From: Clostridiales bacterium
GTDB taxonomy: Bacteria; Bacillota; Clostridia; Christensenellales; Pumilibacteraceae
Reading direction: 5' to 3'
NCBI GenBank assembly: GCA_029055565.1
Contig: JAIDCZ010000005.1
Coordinates: 59,598-123,597 of the forward strand
Length of the DNA stretch: 64,000 bases
The notes beneath the pieces were generated by a model. That model did not search any database and was not told the origin of the DNA. It saw only the letters and a list, made by a program, of their open reading frames with translations. The translations under genes were made by a program, and so were the position numbers. Below, in pieces: positions 16,685-25,309 of the stretch (position 1 is the stretch's first letter; every line of letters begins with the position of its first letter).

Positions 16685-16713
16685 TTGCAAAATGCGCCGC
16701 GCTATGGTATAAT
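16685..16713 (+). promoter_or_regulatory. Promoter of the Fic-like gene, leaderless arrangement
   Basis: -35 TTGCAA (16685-16690), 17-bp spacer, -10 TATAAT (16708-16713). The ATG at 16721 begins 7 nt later, which is where transcription would start. Confidence 0.65.
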
Positions 16714-16720
16714 TACAATT

Positions 16721-17908
16721 ATGGAGTTGTACGAGGCAAACAGAATACTGCGCACCGTAAAGTCGGCAATTTCGGCCGATGGGTACAAGCTACCCGCGTC
16801 TGCCGAAACGGACGGACTTTTGATGTTGCTGGGCCGACTGGATATAGAAAAGCACCTTGCGCCCAAAATTAAGCATGCCAAAGCGCAAGCCAAACAGCCC
16901 AAGTCCGCCGCGGCATACGCTCGGTCGTGCAAGCTGATATACTTTTTCCGCGCACTCCAAGCGGCAACCGAGCTTTTGTCCGATCCCGTTACGGTACAGT
17001 CTATGACTGCGCTGCACAAAGCAATTACCGGCGACGTAAACGACGACGCGGGCAAGCTACGCACGACTGACGCCGCAACCGACGGCAACGCGCACACCGA
17101 CCCCAAATACATTTCCGGATCGGTAAAATCCATAATCGCGCAAATGAACGACATTCCCGCCGCACCCGCCACCGCCAAGGAGGACTTTGCGGGATATCTT
17201 TCTCATTATATGCGCGAGCTGATAATACTGCACCCGTTTGAAAGCTGCTCGGAATTTACCGTGCGCATATTTATATTTACGTTTTGTAGGCTTAAAGGCT
17301 TTGCGCTCGCCTACCACCGCGCCACACACCAAGCGCTTAAGGCGGCCGAGCAAACCGCCTTTACCACCGACGACGTGGCAGAGCTGTATTCGGTGTTTAC
17401 CGAATGCCTTACCTACGACCACAAAAAATCCGAATCGGACAAGCCGTTTACACCGCGCACACGGCGCGAGGTAGCCAAGGACTTGCACCACCCCGCGCGC
17501 AAAAAGGACGGCGCGCAAGATGACAAGCAAAAAGCCGAAAAGAAAAAGACTAAATCCAAGTCCAAAGCCAAGGCAAAGGCCAAGGCTATAGCCGAAGCCC
17601 AAATCGAAAATACCGCAAACGCCGACGACGAGCAAACGCAACGGCAAAACGCCGAACCGACTCCGAACGAGGAAATTCCGAATGAAGTCGTAAAGAACGA
17701 CGATGAAGCAGGTAAAAAGGAAGCCGTTAAAAAAGAAGTCGCCAAAAAGAACAAGGAAGCAATAAAAAAAGAAAAAGACGCAGCCAAAAAGGAAGCGGCC
17801 AACGACGACGTGATTAAACGCGCCGTGCGCTTGCAACAAAAGATTTCCAAGCTGAACGAGCAGTTGACCGAGCTGATTAAGCCGCTTGACGGCAAGGACG
17901 AAAACTAA
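16721..17908 (+). CDS. Degenerate Fic-domain protein with Lys-rich tail
   Basis: 395 residues from the ATG at 16721; an in-frame ATG at 16685 would lie inside the promoter. Residues 1 to about 225 follow the Fic/DOC layout: LHKAITGDVNDDAGKLRTTD (about 98-117) resembles the pre-motif segment of Fic proteins, and HPFESCSEFTVR at 161-172 aligns with the HPFxxGNGRxxR active site. The His-Pro-Phe and final Arg remain, but the Gly-Asn-Gly anion loop is replaced by Ser-Cys-Ser, so AMP transfer is doubtful. Residues about 245-350 are a highly charged Lys/Ala/Glu tail with short repeats, and the end (RAVRLQQKISKLNEQLTEL) looks coiled-coil. It may bind nucleic acid or a partner. Lipid kinase gene follows after 21 bp. 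Confidence 0.65.
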   Translation: MELYEANRILRTVKSAISADGYKLPASAETDGLLMLLGRLDIEKHLAPKIKHAKAQAKQPKSAAAYARSCKLIYFFRALQAATELLSDPVTVQSMTALHKAITGDVNDDAGKLRTTDAATDGNAHTDPKYISGSVKSIIAQMNDIPAAPATAKEDFAGYLSHYMRELIILHPFESCSEFTVRIFIFTFCRLKGFALAYHRATHQALKAAEQTAFTTDDVAELYSVFTECLTYDHKKSESDKPFTPRTRREVAKDLHHPARKKDGAQDDKQKAEKKKTKSKSKAKAKAKAIAEAQIENTANADDEQTQRQNAEPTPNEEIPNEVVKNDDEAGKKEAVKKEVAKKNKEAIKKEKDAAKKEAANDDVIKRAVRLQQKISKLNEQLTELIKPLDGKDEN

Positions 17909-17929
17909 ACTTAAGGAAGTACGTACTAC

Positions 17930-18784
17930 GTGGATATAATAGCTAACAAATGCAGTGGCAAGGGCAACGGCGAAAAGTGCCTAAACGCAGTAACCCAATA
18001 TTTGGACGAGCATTCCGTCCCCTATTCCGTACACCTAACCGAGCGTACCGGCCACGGCAAACAGCTTGCCGAGGAGCTTTCCGCAAACGGCGCGGAGGTT
18101 ATAGTGGCGCTTGGCGGCGACGGCACCTTTCACGAAGTGCTTAACGGCATAGACTTTGAAAAATCGCGCATGGGCTTTATCCCCGCGGGGCGCGGCAACG
18201 ACTTTGCGGGCGGCACCAAGGCGGCCAATCTCGATCCGATAAAGGCAATAGCGGATATAGTTCGCGGCGAGCCTAAAGATCTCGATTACATACAAGTCGG
18301 CGACAAGCGTTGCATCAACGTGGGCGGCACAGGCTTGGACGTGGAAGTTCTGCTAAAGACGGCAAAAAGCAAAAACAAGCTGACCTACGTAGCGTCGCTG
18401 TTCCGTTGCCTACTGCACTTTAAGCCGTACCACGTTCAAACCGAACTAAACGGCGAAACCAAGGACTACAAGTGCATAATGCTGGGCGTGTGCAACGGCA
18501 CTCAGTTTGGCGGCGGCATAAAGCTTTGTCCGGTAAGCAGGGCGGACGACGGCAAAATGGACGTGATAATAATGACCAAACCCAAAGTCCCCACCTTGTT
18601 CGTAATGCCCAAGTTCGTCAAAGGCAAGCATATGAATATGGCTTGCACTCACCATATAGTATGCGACGAGATCAAGGTAAAAACGGACGCACCGATAGAG
18701 CTTGACGGCGAAATATACTACGATCTGAACTTTGACGCCCGCATAGTAAAAGGCGGACTTAAAACATTTGCTACGAGCGAATAA
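17930..18784 (+). CDS. Diacylglycerol-kinase-family lipid kinase (YegS/DgkB type)
   Basis: 284 residues from a GTG start at 17930 preceded by AAGGAAG. NKCSGKG near residue 6 and VALGGDGTFHEVLNG near 60 are the diacylglycerol kinase catalytic-domain signatures, followed by PAGRGNDFA near 85 and the C-terminal lobe with DGKMDVIIM near 205 and IELDGEIYYD near 262. Family members phosphorylate diacylglycerol, sphingoid bases or related lipids at the membrane with ATP; the exact substrate is not determinable. The gene follows the Fic-like gene closely and ends at a hairpin. Confidence 0.88.
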   Translation: MDIIANKCSGKGNGEKCLNAVTQYLDEHSVPYSVHLTERTGHGKQLAEELSANGAEVIVALGGDGTFHEVLNGIDFEKSRMGFIPAGRGNDFAGGTKAANLDPIKAIADIVRGEPKDLDYIQVGDKRCINVGGTGLDVEVLLKTAKSKNKLTYVASLFRCLLHFKPYHVQTELNGETKDYKCIMLGVCNGTQFGGGIKLCPVSRADDGKMDVIIMTKPKVPTLFVMPKFVKGKHMNMACTHHIVCDEIKVKTDAPIELDGEIYYDLNFDARIVKGGLKTFATSE

Positions 18785-18795
18785 TACGACAAACG

Positions 18796-18819
18796 AAAAC
18801 GGCGCACATGCGCCGTTTT
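18796..18819 (+). terminator. Terminator of the Fic/lipid kinase unit
   Basis: AAAACGGCGCA / TGCGCCGTTTT stem with a 2-nt loop; only a modest T-rich tail. Confidence 0.6.
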
Positions 18820-18828
18820 CAGTTTCTT

Positions 18829-18878
18829 TTGTCATTCAGAGCAAGCGCGAAGCGCGCCGCAAAGAATCTCATTCCTAT
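18829..18878. repeat. Partial copy of the inverted-repeat element
   Basis: Right-hand half only, with GTCATTC and AAAGAATCTCATTCC, followed by the same TATTTATAATTCTTAATTC trailer as the full copies. Confidence 0.55.
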
Positions 18879-18901
18879 TTATAATTCTTAATTCCGAATT
18901 C

Positions 18902-20095
18902 TTAATTATTCTTATACTCTTGCATAAGCTCCTTAAACTTAGGCAGTGCGCGTTTAATTTGGTCGGCTGTAACGCAGTACGCTATACGCACGTAGCCGGT
19001 TACACCAAAGTCGTCGCACGGCACGATAAGCAAGTCTTTTTTCATTGCCCGCTCGCTAAACTTGACGGCGTCTTTTTCCAACGCCTTAACGAACAGATAA
19101 AACGCACCGTCCGGCTTGACGCATTCGTAGCCGTACTCGGTAAGCGCGCCGTACAGCAAGTCGCGGTTTTCCTTGTACGGCTTGACGTTGACCTTTGCGT
19201 CTATGCAACGCTTAATCACTTGCTGGAACAGACTGGGCGCACAAATATACCCGAGCATACGCCCCGCGCCGCACACGGCAAGGTAAACGCCTTGGCTGTC
19301 CTTCATTGCCGAATTAACCGCTATATACCCTATGCGTTCCCCCGGTAGCGACAGCGTTTTGGAATAGGAGTAACACACCATAGTATCGTCGTAGTAGTTC
19401 ATTAAGTACGGAACCTCTACGCCGTCATACACCAGCTCGCGGTACGGCTCGTCGGCAATTAGGTATATGATTTTTCCGTACTCCCTTTCCTTGTCCCGCA
19501 GTATCTCGCACACCCGCCGCACGGTGTCGGCCGAATACACAACTCCGCTCGGATTGTTTGGCGAATTCAAAATTACCGCGCGAGTGTTCGCGTTTATTTT
19601 CGATTTAAAATCGCGTAAGTCTATCTGAAAATTCTTTTCCTCGGGCTTGGCCACGACCACCTTCCCGCCCGCGTTTTCTATAAACACGGTGTACTCGGTA
19701 AAGAACGGCGCAAACGTTACGCACTCCTCGCCCGCGTTAAGCACTGCCTTTAGCGCTATGCTGAGCGACGCCGCCGCGCCGCAAGTCATATAAATATTGT
19801 CGGCAGTCAAGCCCACGCCAAACCGCGCATTGAGCGAATCGGCAACCGCACGGCGCGTGCCGTAATCGCCTTGCGCGGAAGTGTAGCCGTGCAAGCTGGT
19901 AGGGTTTTCGGTATTTAACAAATCCTTTAACGCTTGCGTTACCACCGGCGGCGGCTCCACGCTGGGATTGCCTATGGAAAAGTCAAACACGTTTTCGGCG
20001 CCGACCTCGGCCTTGCGCTTATTGCCGTATTCAAACAGCTCCCTTATTACCGAGCGTTTACTGCCCAGCGCCAACGCCTTTTGGTTAATATCCAT
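18902..20095 (-). CDS. PLP-dependent class I aminotransferase
   Basis: 397 residues, fold type I. FDFSIGNPSVEPP near residue 38, NSPNNPSG near 180, ADEPYRE near 215 and the Schiff-base lysine in YSKTLSLPGERIGY near 250 are clear. As the last gene of an aromatic biosynthesis operon it probably transaminates phenylpyruvate or hydroxyphenylpyruvate (or prephenate) with glutamate or aspartate, but aspartate/alanine aminotransferases share these motifs. It starts 35 bp after aroQ. No strong terminator follows; a partial repeat element lies between it and the convergent kinase gene. Confidence 0.88.
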   Translation of the reverse strand: MDINQKALALGSKRSVIRELFEYGNKRKAEVGAENVFDFSIGNPSVEPPPVVTQALKDLLNTENPTSLHGYTSAQGDYGTRRAVADSLNARFGVGLTADNIYMTCGAAASLSIALKAVLNAGEECVTFAPFFTEYTVFIENAGGKVVVAKPEEKNFQIDLRDFKSKINANTRAVILNSPNNPSGVVYSADTVRRVCEILRDKEREYGKIIYLIADEPYRELVYDGVEVPYLMNYYDDTMVCYSYSKTLSLPGERIGYIAVNSAMKDSQGVYLAVCGAGRMLGYICAPSLFQQVIKRCIDAKVNVKPYKENRDLLYGALTEYGYECVKPDGAFYLFVKALEKDAVKFSERAMKKDLLIVPCDDFGVTGYVRIAYCVTADQIKRALPKFKELMQEYKNN

Positions 20096-20130
20096 ACTAT
20101 CTCCTTACAAACGCAACGACGATACGCGTA

Positions 20131-20562
20131 CTACTTTATATTCTCTTTCAGCCAGCTCAAGCACTCGCCGTAGCCGTCGAAGCCCTTGCCGCATACCGTT
20201 TTTTGGGCATACAAGCCAACGTAAGACAGTTTACGAAACGGCTCGCGTTTATTCACGTCGGACAAATGCACTTCCGCCGTAGGCAGCCCTACGGTCTTTA
20301 ACGCATCCAGCACGGCAACGGACGTATGCGTATACGCGGCGGCGTTTATAACTATGCCGTCGAATTTTCCGTACGCGTTTTGTATTGCGGTAACCAGCTC
20401 GCCCTCGTAATTGGATTGTAAAACTTCCACTTCCAAGCCGAGCCGATTTGCCTCGACGCGTATATAGTCTACCAAGTCGTCGTACGTTTTACTGCCGTAA
20501 ATTTGCGGCTCCCTAATGCCGAGCATATTCAGATTGGGGCCGTTCAAAACGAGTATTTTCAT
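20131..20562 (-). CDS. aroQ: Type II 3-dehydroquinate dehydratase
   Basis: 143 residues, the typical size of the dodecameric type II enzyme, which makes 3-dehydroshikimate from 3-dehydroquinate. NGPNLNMLGIREP (7-19), catalytic Tyr in PQIYGSKT (about 22), QSNYEGELV, INAAAYTHTSVA with the conserved Asn, and VHLSDVNKREPFR with the catalytic His are present. It overlaps the fused aroE-aroK gene by 4 nt (ATGA type), so the two are coupled. Confidence 0.96.
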   Translation of the reverse strand: MKILVLNGPNLNMLGIREPQIYGSKTYDDLVDYIRVEANRLGLEVEVLQSNYEGELVTAIQNAYGKFDGIVINAAAYTHTSVAVLDALKTVGLPTAEVHLSDVNKREPFRKLSYVGLYAQKTVCGKGFDGYGECLSWLKENIK

Positions 20563-21785
20563 GCTTTAAGTCCCTCTATTATTTTTTCCAAAGCTTGCAG
20601 AGGCGTGCCGTCGTTGCTTACCGTAAAGTCCGCCGTTGCGCGGTAAACGGGGTCGCGCTCGATCAGCATATCTTTTACGCGTTGCTCGCTTACGGCAAGC
20701 GGTCTGCCAGTTCTGTCAAGCGACTGCGCGGCGCGAGTGATATACACGGTAACCGCGTTTTGGCGTAAGCGTTCCCTACTGACCGCCGCAAGCGGCGCGC
20801 CGCCGCCGGTTGCAATAACAAGTCCGTTTTGAGCGGACAGCTCCTTTACTACGCCTTGCTCCGCGGCGCGGAACGCGGCCTCGCCGTCCTCCGCAAACGT
20901 TTGCGCAATCGGCTTGCCAAACGCGCTTACCATCTGCTCGTCGGTATCGACGAATGACTTGCCCAATCGAGCCGCCAGCAGTTTGCCTATAGTAGTCTTG
21001 CCGCAACCGGACATGCCCACCAGCACGATATTGCGCTTTTCGGTTTCTATATCCTTGTGAATATCGTATATCACACCGTCGTCGCAAGGCTCGCCCAAAA
21101 ACAAGTCGCGGGCAAATTTGGCTTGCGCTACGAGCATGATAAGTCCGTTGCCGGCCGGTATGCCACGCGCCTTGGCTCGCGCAACGAGCCGCGTGGTAAG
21201 CGGGTTGTACACCGCGTCGAACACGCCTTGCAACTGCGGAAAGTTATCCAAATCCACCGGACAGCCGTCGTTGTCGGGAAACATACCGACCGGCGTTGTG
21301 TTGATTATAATTTGCGCAGACTTGCCCTCAATAGGCAGATTTTCGTAGTTAATCGCGCCGGTGCGGCTTACGATACGAACGCGCTTTGCGCCTAGCGAAT
21401 TCATAAGCGCAAGCGCGGTGTGCGCCGTGCCGCCCGAGCCTAATATAAGCACGTCCTTGCCGGCGGGAAAAATTCCGTACGCGTCGAGCGCAAACTTCAT
21501 ACCGGCAAAGTCGGTGTTGTAGCCGTAGCGCTTTCCTTTTTTCACCACCACGGTGTTTACGGCGCCTATCTCCGCCGCGCTCGGGTCGACCTCGTCGAGG
21601 TAGGCCGTTACCGCTTGCTTATACGGAATGGTTACGTTAAAGCCCTTATACGGCGGGTCGGCCATAAATACCGCAAGCTCCGACGGCCGCACTTCCTTAA
21701 GCTCGTAGTCGTAGCCAAACCGTTTGTGAATGGCGGCGGAAAAGCTGTGCGTAAGCTTTTCCCCTATCAAACCGTAGCTTGCCAC
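20559..21785 (-). CDS. aroE-aroK: Fused shikimate dehydrogenase - shikimate kinase
   Basis: A single 408-residue reading frame joins two consecutive pathway enzymes. Residues 1 to about 250 are AroE: SFSAAIH, NVTIPYK with catalytic Lys, NTDFAG with catalytic Asp, the NADP loop GSGGTAHTAL and NTTPVGM. From about 254, AroK follows with P-loop GMSGCGKTT, DTDEQM, FRAAE, ATGGGAP and TGRPL. The pair converts dehydroshikimate to shikimate 3-phosphate. No internal stop or frameshift separates them. It directly follows pheA (stop at 21786). Confidence 0.95.
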   Translation of the reverse strand: MASYGLIGEKLTHSFSAAIHKRFGYDYELKEVRPSELAVFMADPPYKGFNVTIPYKQAVTAYLDEVDPSAAEIGAVNTVVVKKGKRYGYNTDFAGMKFALDAYGIFPAGKDVLILGSGGTAHTALALMNSLGAKRVRIVSRTGAINYENLPIEGKSAQIIINTTPVGMFPDNDGCPVDLDNFPQLQGVFDAVYNPLTTRLVARAKARGIPAGNGLIMLVAQAKFARDLFLGEPCDDGVIYDIHKDIETEKRNIVLVGMSGCGKTTIGKLLAARLGKSFVDTDEQMVSAFGKPIAQTFAEDGEAAFRAAEQGVVKELSAQNGLVIATGGGAPLAAVSRERLRQNAVTVYITRAAQSLDRTGRPLAVSEQRVKDMLIERDPVYRATADFTVSNDGTPLQALEKIIEGLKA

Positions 21786-22925
21786 CTACGCCACCTCGCA
21801 ATAGCTGCCCAAAAACGTAAACTGACCGTCGCCGTTTTCCAGTTCCGCAAATAGGTTTACTACCTCCGGACTTTCTATATCCGTTTCAAAGTCAAAGTAG
21901 AACATAAACTCGAACGCGGAGTTGGGCAGAGGTCGGGATTCGAGCTTAGTCAAGTTAAAGCCCATGGTGGAAAACTTGTTAAGCATGCGGTTTAGCGCAC
22001 CGGTTACGTGCGGCAAGTTTACCATTATCGACACGCGGTTGGCGTTCTTGAAAATTTCCATCGTTTTGGAAATAACGATAAACCTCGTGTAATTGTAATC
22101 GTTGTCTTGCATGTTTGAGGCCAGCACGCCAAGTCCGTACAAGCCCGCGCACTCCCTACTGCTGATGCACGCAATATCCGTCCTATCAGACTCCGCAACC
22201 ATTTTTGCGGCTACCGCCGTGTTGGGCACTATCGTAACCTTTACGCCCGAACCGTCCAGCTGTTTTTTGCACTGGTTTATTGCTTGCTCGTGCGAAAACA
22301 CTTCTTTTATATCGCTTAGCTTTGCGCCCTTTTTTGCGAGCAAGTGGTGCTGAACGTGCAGTTTGACACTGCGCACGATATAAAATTTATGCTCCTTCAT
22401 AAGGTCGTACACGGCGTTGACCGAGCCGACCGAGCTGTTTTCTATTGGTAGTACGCCGTACTTACACAAGCCGTTTTCCACCGCGTTGAACACGCCCTCA
22501 AACGTCTTGAAGTACGTAATATCGCTAAGCGGGAACAACCGATTGGTCGCGAGCATGCTGTACGCGCCCGCCACGCCCTGGCACGCAACCGTGGCATAGT
22601 CGGGAAAGGCCTTTAGTCCGTTTTTAAGATTGGCTCTTATTTCTTGCGCAACGGACGACTGAACGCTGACAAACCGCGCTTGATAGGCACGGCTCGTTTC
22701 AAACAGCGTTTCAAACACTTGCTTGCAGTACACGCGCACTGCGGGCTCCACCGCCTTGGTAACGCGGTTTACGATAGCGGTTTCCCGCGACGAGTCTTGC
22801 ACGCAGCTATCGGTCTTGGCTTTTTGCTCGCCCACTTGCTTAATAAGCTTCATGCGCTCGTCGTACAGCGCCGCCAGCTTGTCGTCAATATCGTCTATTT
22901 TGTTTCTCAGTTCGGATAGCTCCAT
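21786..22925 (-). CDS. pheA: Bifunctional chorismate mutase / prephenate dehydratase
   Basis: 379 residues. An AroQ-type chorismate mutase helical domain occupies 1 to about 88 (LRNKIDDIDDKLAALYDER), prephenate dehydratase about 108-285 (starting VACQGVAGAYS, ending NYTRFIVI with the catalytic Thr-Arg-Phe), and an ACT regulatory domain about 298-375 with KLESRPLPN, the phenylalanine-binding ESRP motif. It makes phenylpyruvate from chorismate, and feedback inhibition by phenylalanine is expected. The mutase-dehydratase fusion is more usual in Proteobacteria but also known in Clostridia. It lies between aroC and the aroE-aroK fusion. Confidence 0.94.
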   Translation of the reverse strand: MELSELRNKIDDIDDKLAALYDERMKLIKQVGEQKAKTDSCVQDSSRETAIVNRVTKAVEPAVRVYCKQVFETLFETSRAYQARFVSVQSSVAQEIRANLKNGLKAFPDYATVACQGVAGAYSMLATNRLFPLSDITYFKTFEGVFNAVENGLCKYGVLPIENSSVGSVNAVYDLMKEHKFYIVRSVKLHVQHHLLAKKGAKLSDIKEVFSHEQAINQCKKQLDGSGVKVTIVPNTAVAAKMVAESDRTDIACISSRECAGLYGLGVLASNMQDNDYNYTRFIVISKTMEIFKNANRVSIMVNLPHVTGALNRMLNKFSTMGFNLTKLESRPLPNSAFEFMFYFDFETDIESPEVVNLFAELENGDGQFTFLGSYCEVA

Positions 22926-22952
22926 AGTAACCTCCCGCTGTAATGCGAACGT

Positions 22953-24035
22953 TTAGCCGTTTTGGCCTTGCGCTTGAATGAGCGCGTCCGCTATTGCTAT
23001 TGCCACGCAAGCCTCCACTACCGGCACTGCGCGCAGTGCAATGCACGCGTCATGCCGCCCGCCTACGCTAAGCTTAACGTTAGTCATTTCCTTTACGTTT
23101 ACGCTGTCTTGCTCCTTGACAATGGACGGCGTAGGTTTTACGGCAACGCGCACGGTAAGCGGCGCGCCGTTGGTTATGCCGCCGTTTATGCCGCCGTTGT
23201 GATTGGTTTTGGGCACGACTACGCCGCCGTCGATAACCCACGGATCGTTGCCCGCGCTACCGGTCATTTGGGACAGCGCAAACCCCGAGCCGAATTCCAA
23301 ACCCTTGGTAGCCGGCATTGCGAATATTGCCGAGGCAATTCGCCCCTCCATGCTTTTGAACCCGCATTCGCCCAATCCGACCGGCAGACCGAGCGCAACA
23401 CATTCCACAACGCCGCCCACCGAATCGCCGTCGGCCTTGACGGCTTGCAGTTTTCGTTCTATTTCCTTTTTGCTCGCGCCGCGCAAAACCGGGATAGCCT
23501 CGCCTTGCGCCGCCATAATATCCTCCGCCGTCGGCAGTCCGTCGCGGTAGGACGATGCGGCAACGCCGCCAACCTCGCTCAAGTACGCGCCGACGAATAC
23601 GCCGCGCTTTTGCAAATACGTTTCGGCAAGATAGCCGACCACGCACAACGGCGCGGTAAGCCGACCGGAAAAGTGCCCGCCGCCGGCAAGATCGGCAAAG
23701 CCGCCGTACTTAACGCCTGCCACGAAGTCGGCGTGGGACGGACGCGGAACGTCGCAAAGCGCGGCGTAGTCCTCGCTTTTTTGGTTGGCGTTGTATATGG
23801 TGGCGTTAATGGGCGCGCCGGTGGTATAGCCGTTTTTTACGCCCGACAAGAATACCGGATTATCGTCCTCCACCCGCGCGGTGGTAAACGCCGACTGCGA
23901 CTTGCGCCGCGCCATAAACGCACGCAAGCCTTGCTCGTCAATAGGTATGCCGGCCGGCAAGCCCTCCACCGTAACGCCCACGGCGGGGCCGTGCGATTCA
24001 CCGAACACGGTAATATTCAAGCATGCAAACGACAT
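22953..24035 (-). CDS. aroC: Chorismate synthase
   Basis: 360 residues. FMN-dependent trans-elimination of phosphate from 5-enolpyruvylshikimate 3-phosphate. FGESHGPAVG near residue 11, RPSHADF near 99, GGGHFSGRLTA near 118, KTNHNGGINGGITNG near 280 and GRHD near 326 are the family signatures. The start overlaps the end of aroA by 19 nt. Belongs to the operon running from aroF to the aminotransferase. Confidence 0.97.
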   Translation of the reverse strand: MSFACLNITVFGESHGPAVGVTVEGLPAGIPIDEQGLRAFMARRKSQSAFTTARVEDDNPVFLSGVKNGYTTGAPINATIYNANQKSEDYAALCDVPRPSHADFVAGVKYGGFADLAGGGHFSGRLTAPLCVVGYLAETYLQKRGVFVGAYLSEVGGVAASSYRDGLPTAEDIMAAQGEAIPVLRGASKKEIERKLQAVKADGDSVGGVVECVALGLPVGLGECGFKSMEGRIASAIFAMPATKGLEFGSGFALSQMTGSAGNDPWVIDGGVVVPKTNHNGGINGGITNGAPLTVRVAVKPTPSIVKEQDSVNVKEMTNVKLSVGGRHDACIALRAVPVVEACVAIAIADALIQAQGQNG

Positions 24036-25279
24036 ACGCTACCTCCCAAAATTTCATAGTCCAAAAAGAACTTGGGGTAAGATTTTTTTACGGCCTCCGC
24101 GCCGACGACGGTAACGGCCGACCGCGCATGGGCCGCGGCAACGGCGCCCGCCATTGCCAAACGGTGATCGTTGTGCGAAAACACCTTGCCGCCGTCAAAC
24201 TGCGGCACGCCTATTATCATAAGTGTGTCTTTAGCCTCGTCGTATTCCACAAAAACGCCCAAACTCTTAAGCATATCCGTAACGGTAGCCAAGCGATCGC
24301 TTTCCTTAATCCTCAACCGCTTTACGCCGGTAATAACCGAAGCGCCGTTTGCCGCCGCCAAAGCGACTGCCATGGCGGGCACGGAGTCGGGAATACCATC
24401 GGCGTCAAAGCTTATGGAGTTAAGCGCCGAACGCTTGACTATCAGTCTGTCGCCCGACCAATGCATGTCGCCGCCCGCTTGCCGTAACAATTCGAGCACG
24501 CGCATATCGCCTTGAAGCGAATCGGGGTTCAAATTGCCTATAGAAATTTCATCGCCCAGCAAGCCTCCCACCATCCAGAACGCCGCGTTGGACCAATCTC
24601 CCTCCACCTTGCGTTCGCCCGCAACGGAGTACCCGCCGCCGCGAATAAAGTACGTGTCGCCTTGCCTATTGATTTGCACGCCGCTCTGCCGCAGTACGTC
24701 CACGGTAATATCTATATACGCCGCGGACGACGAAGTGCCGCGCACGGTAAGCGTGCTGTCGCCGTCGAGTAGCGGCAAGGCCAACAGCAGTCCGCTGACG
24801 AACTGCGAGGAACGACTGCCGTCTATAACGTAGTCGCCCGCCGACAGCTTGCCGGAAATCGAAAACGGAAAGCCGTGCTCCAAAACCTTAACGCCGTGCT
24901 CGACCAAGCAATCCAACAGCTCTTGCATAGGGCGCTCGCCCAAGCGCAACGCGCCGACGAAGGTCGTTTCTATACCCAGTGCGGCTGCAATAGGCACTGC
25001 AAACCTAAGCGTAGATCCGCTCTCCCCACAACTCGCTACGGCATGCTTTTTTATTACTGCGGGCGTTATTTTCATACCGCCTTTTACCGCGTTAAAGCGC
25101 GCGCCGAACGCCGTAAGCACGAGCATCGTGGTAGTTAAATCGTCCGAGGAAAGGTCGCCTATCAGCACGCTTTCGGCATTGGAAAACGCCGCCGTAATAA
25201 GCATACGGTGTGCGTACGACTTGGAGGCCGGCATATCCACCCGCCCGCTTAAGCTTGTGGGAACCAATTTAACGTTCAC
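24017..25279 (-). CDS. aroA: 3-phosphoshikimate 1-carboxyvinyltransferase (EPSP synthase)
   Basis: 420 residues. Joins phosphoenolpyruvate to shikimate 3-phosphate. ASKSYAHR near residue 18, GRSSQFVSGLL, IKESDRL and HNDHRLAMA are present. The usual GNAGTAMRP loop reads GESGSTLRF here, the form common in Firmicute enzymes. aroF lies 30 bp upstream and aroC overlaps its end. Confidence 0.95.
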   Translation of the reverse strand: MNVKLVPTSLSGRVDMPASKSYAHRMLITAAFSNAESVLIGDLSSDDLTTTMLVLTAFGARFNAVKGGMKITPAVIKKHAVASCGESGSTLRFAVPIAAALGIETTFVGALRLGERPMQELLDCLVEHGVKVLEHGFPFSISGKLSAGDYVIDGSRSSQFVSGLLLALPLLDGDSTLTVRGTSSSAAYIDITVDVLRQSGVQINRQGDTYFIRGGGYSVAGERKVEGDWSNAAFWMVGGLLGDEISIGNLNPDSLQGDMRVLELLRQAGGDMHWSGDRLIVKRSALNSISFDADGIPDSVPAMAVALAAANGASVITGVKRLRIKESDRLATVTDMLKSLGVFVEYDEAKDTLMIIGVPQFDGGKVFSHNDHRLAMAGAVAAAHARSAVTVVGAEAVKKSYPKFFLDYEILGGSVCRLHA

Positions 25280-25309
25280 AAAAAACTCTCCGATAACTTT
25301 GCTTTACTA

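Noticed and set aside
20559..21785. AroE and AroK as two separate genes
   Set aside because: No stop, start or ribosome-binding site is seen between the domains; the frame is continuous.
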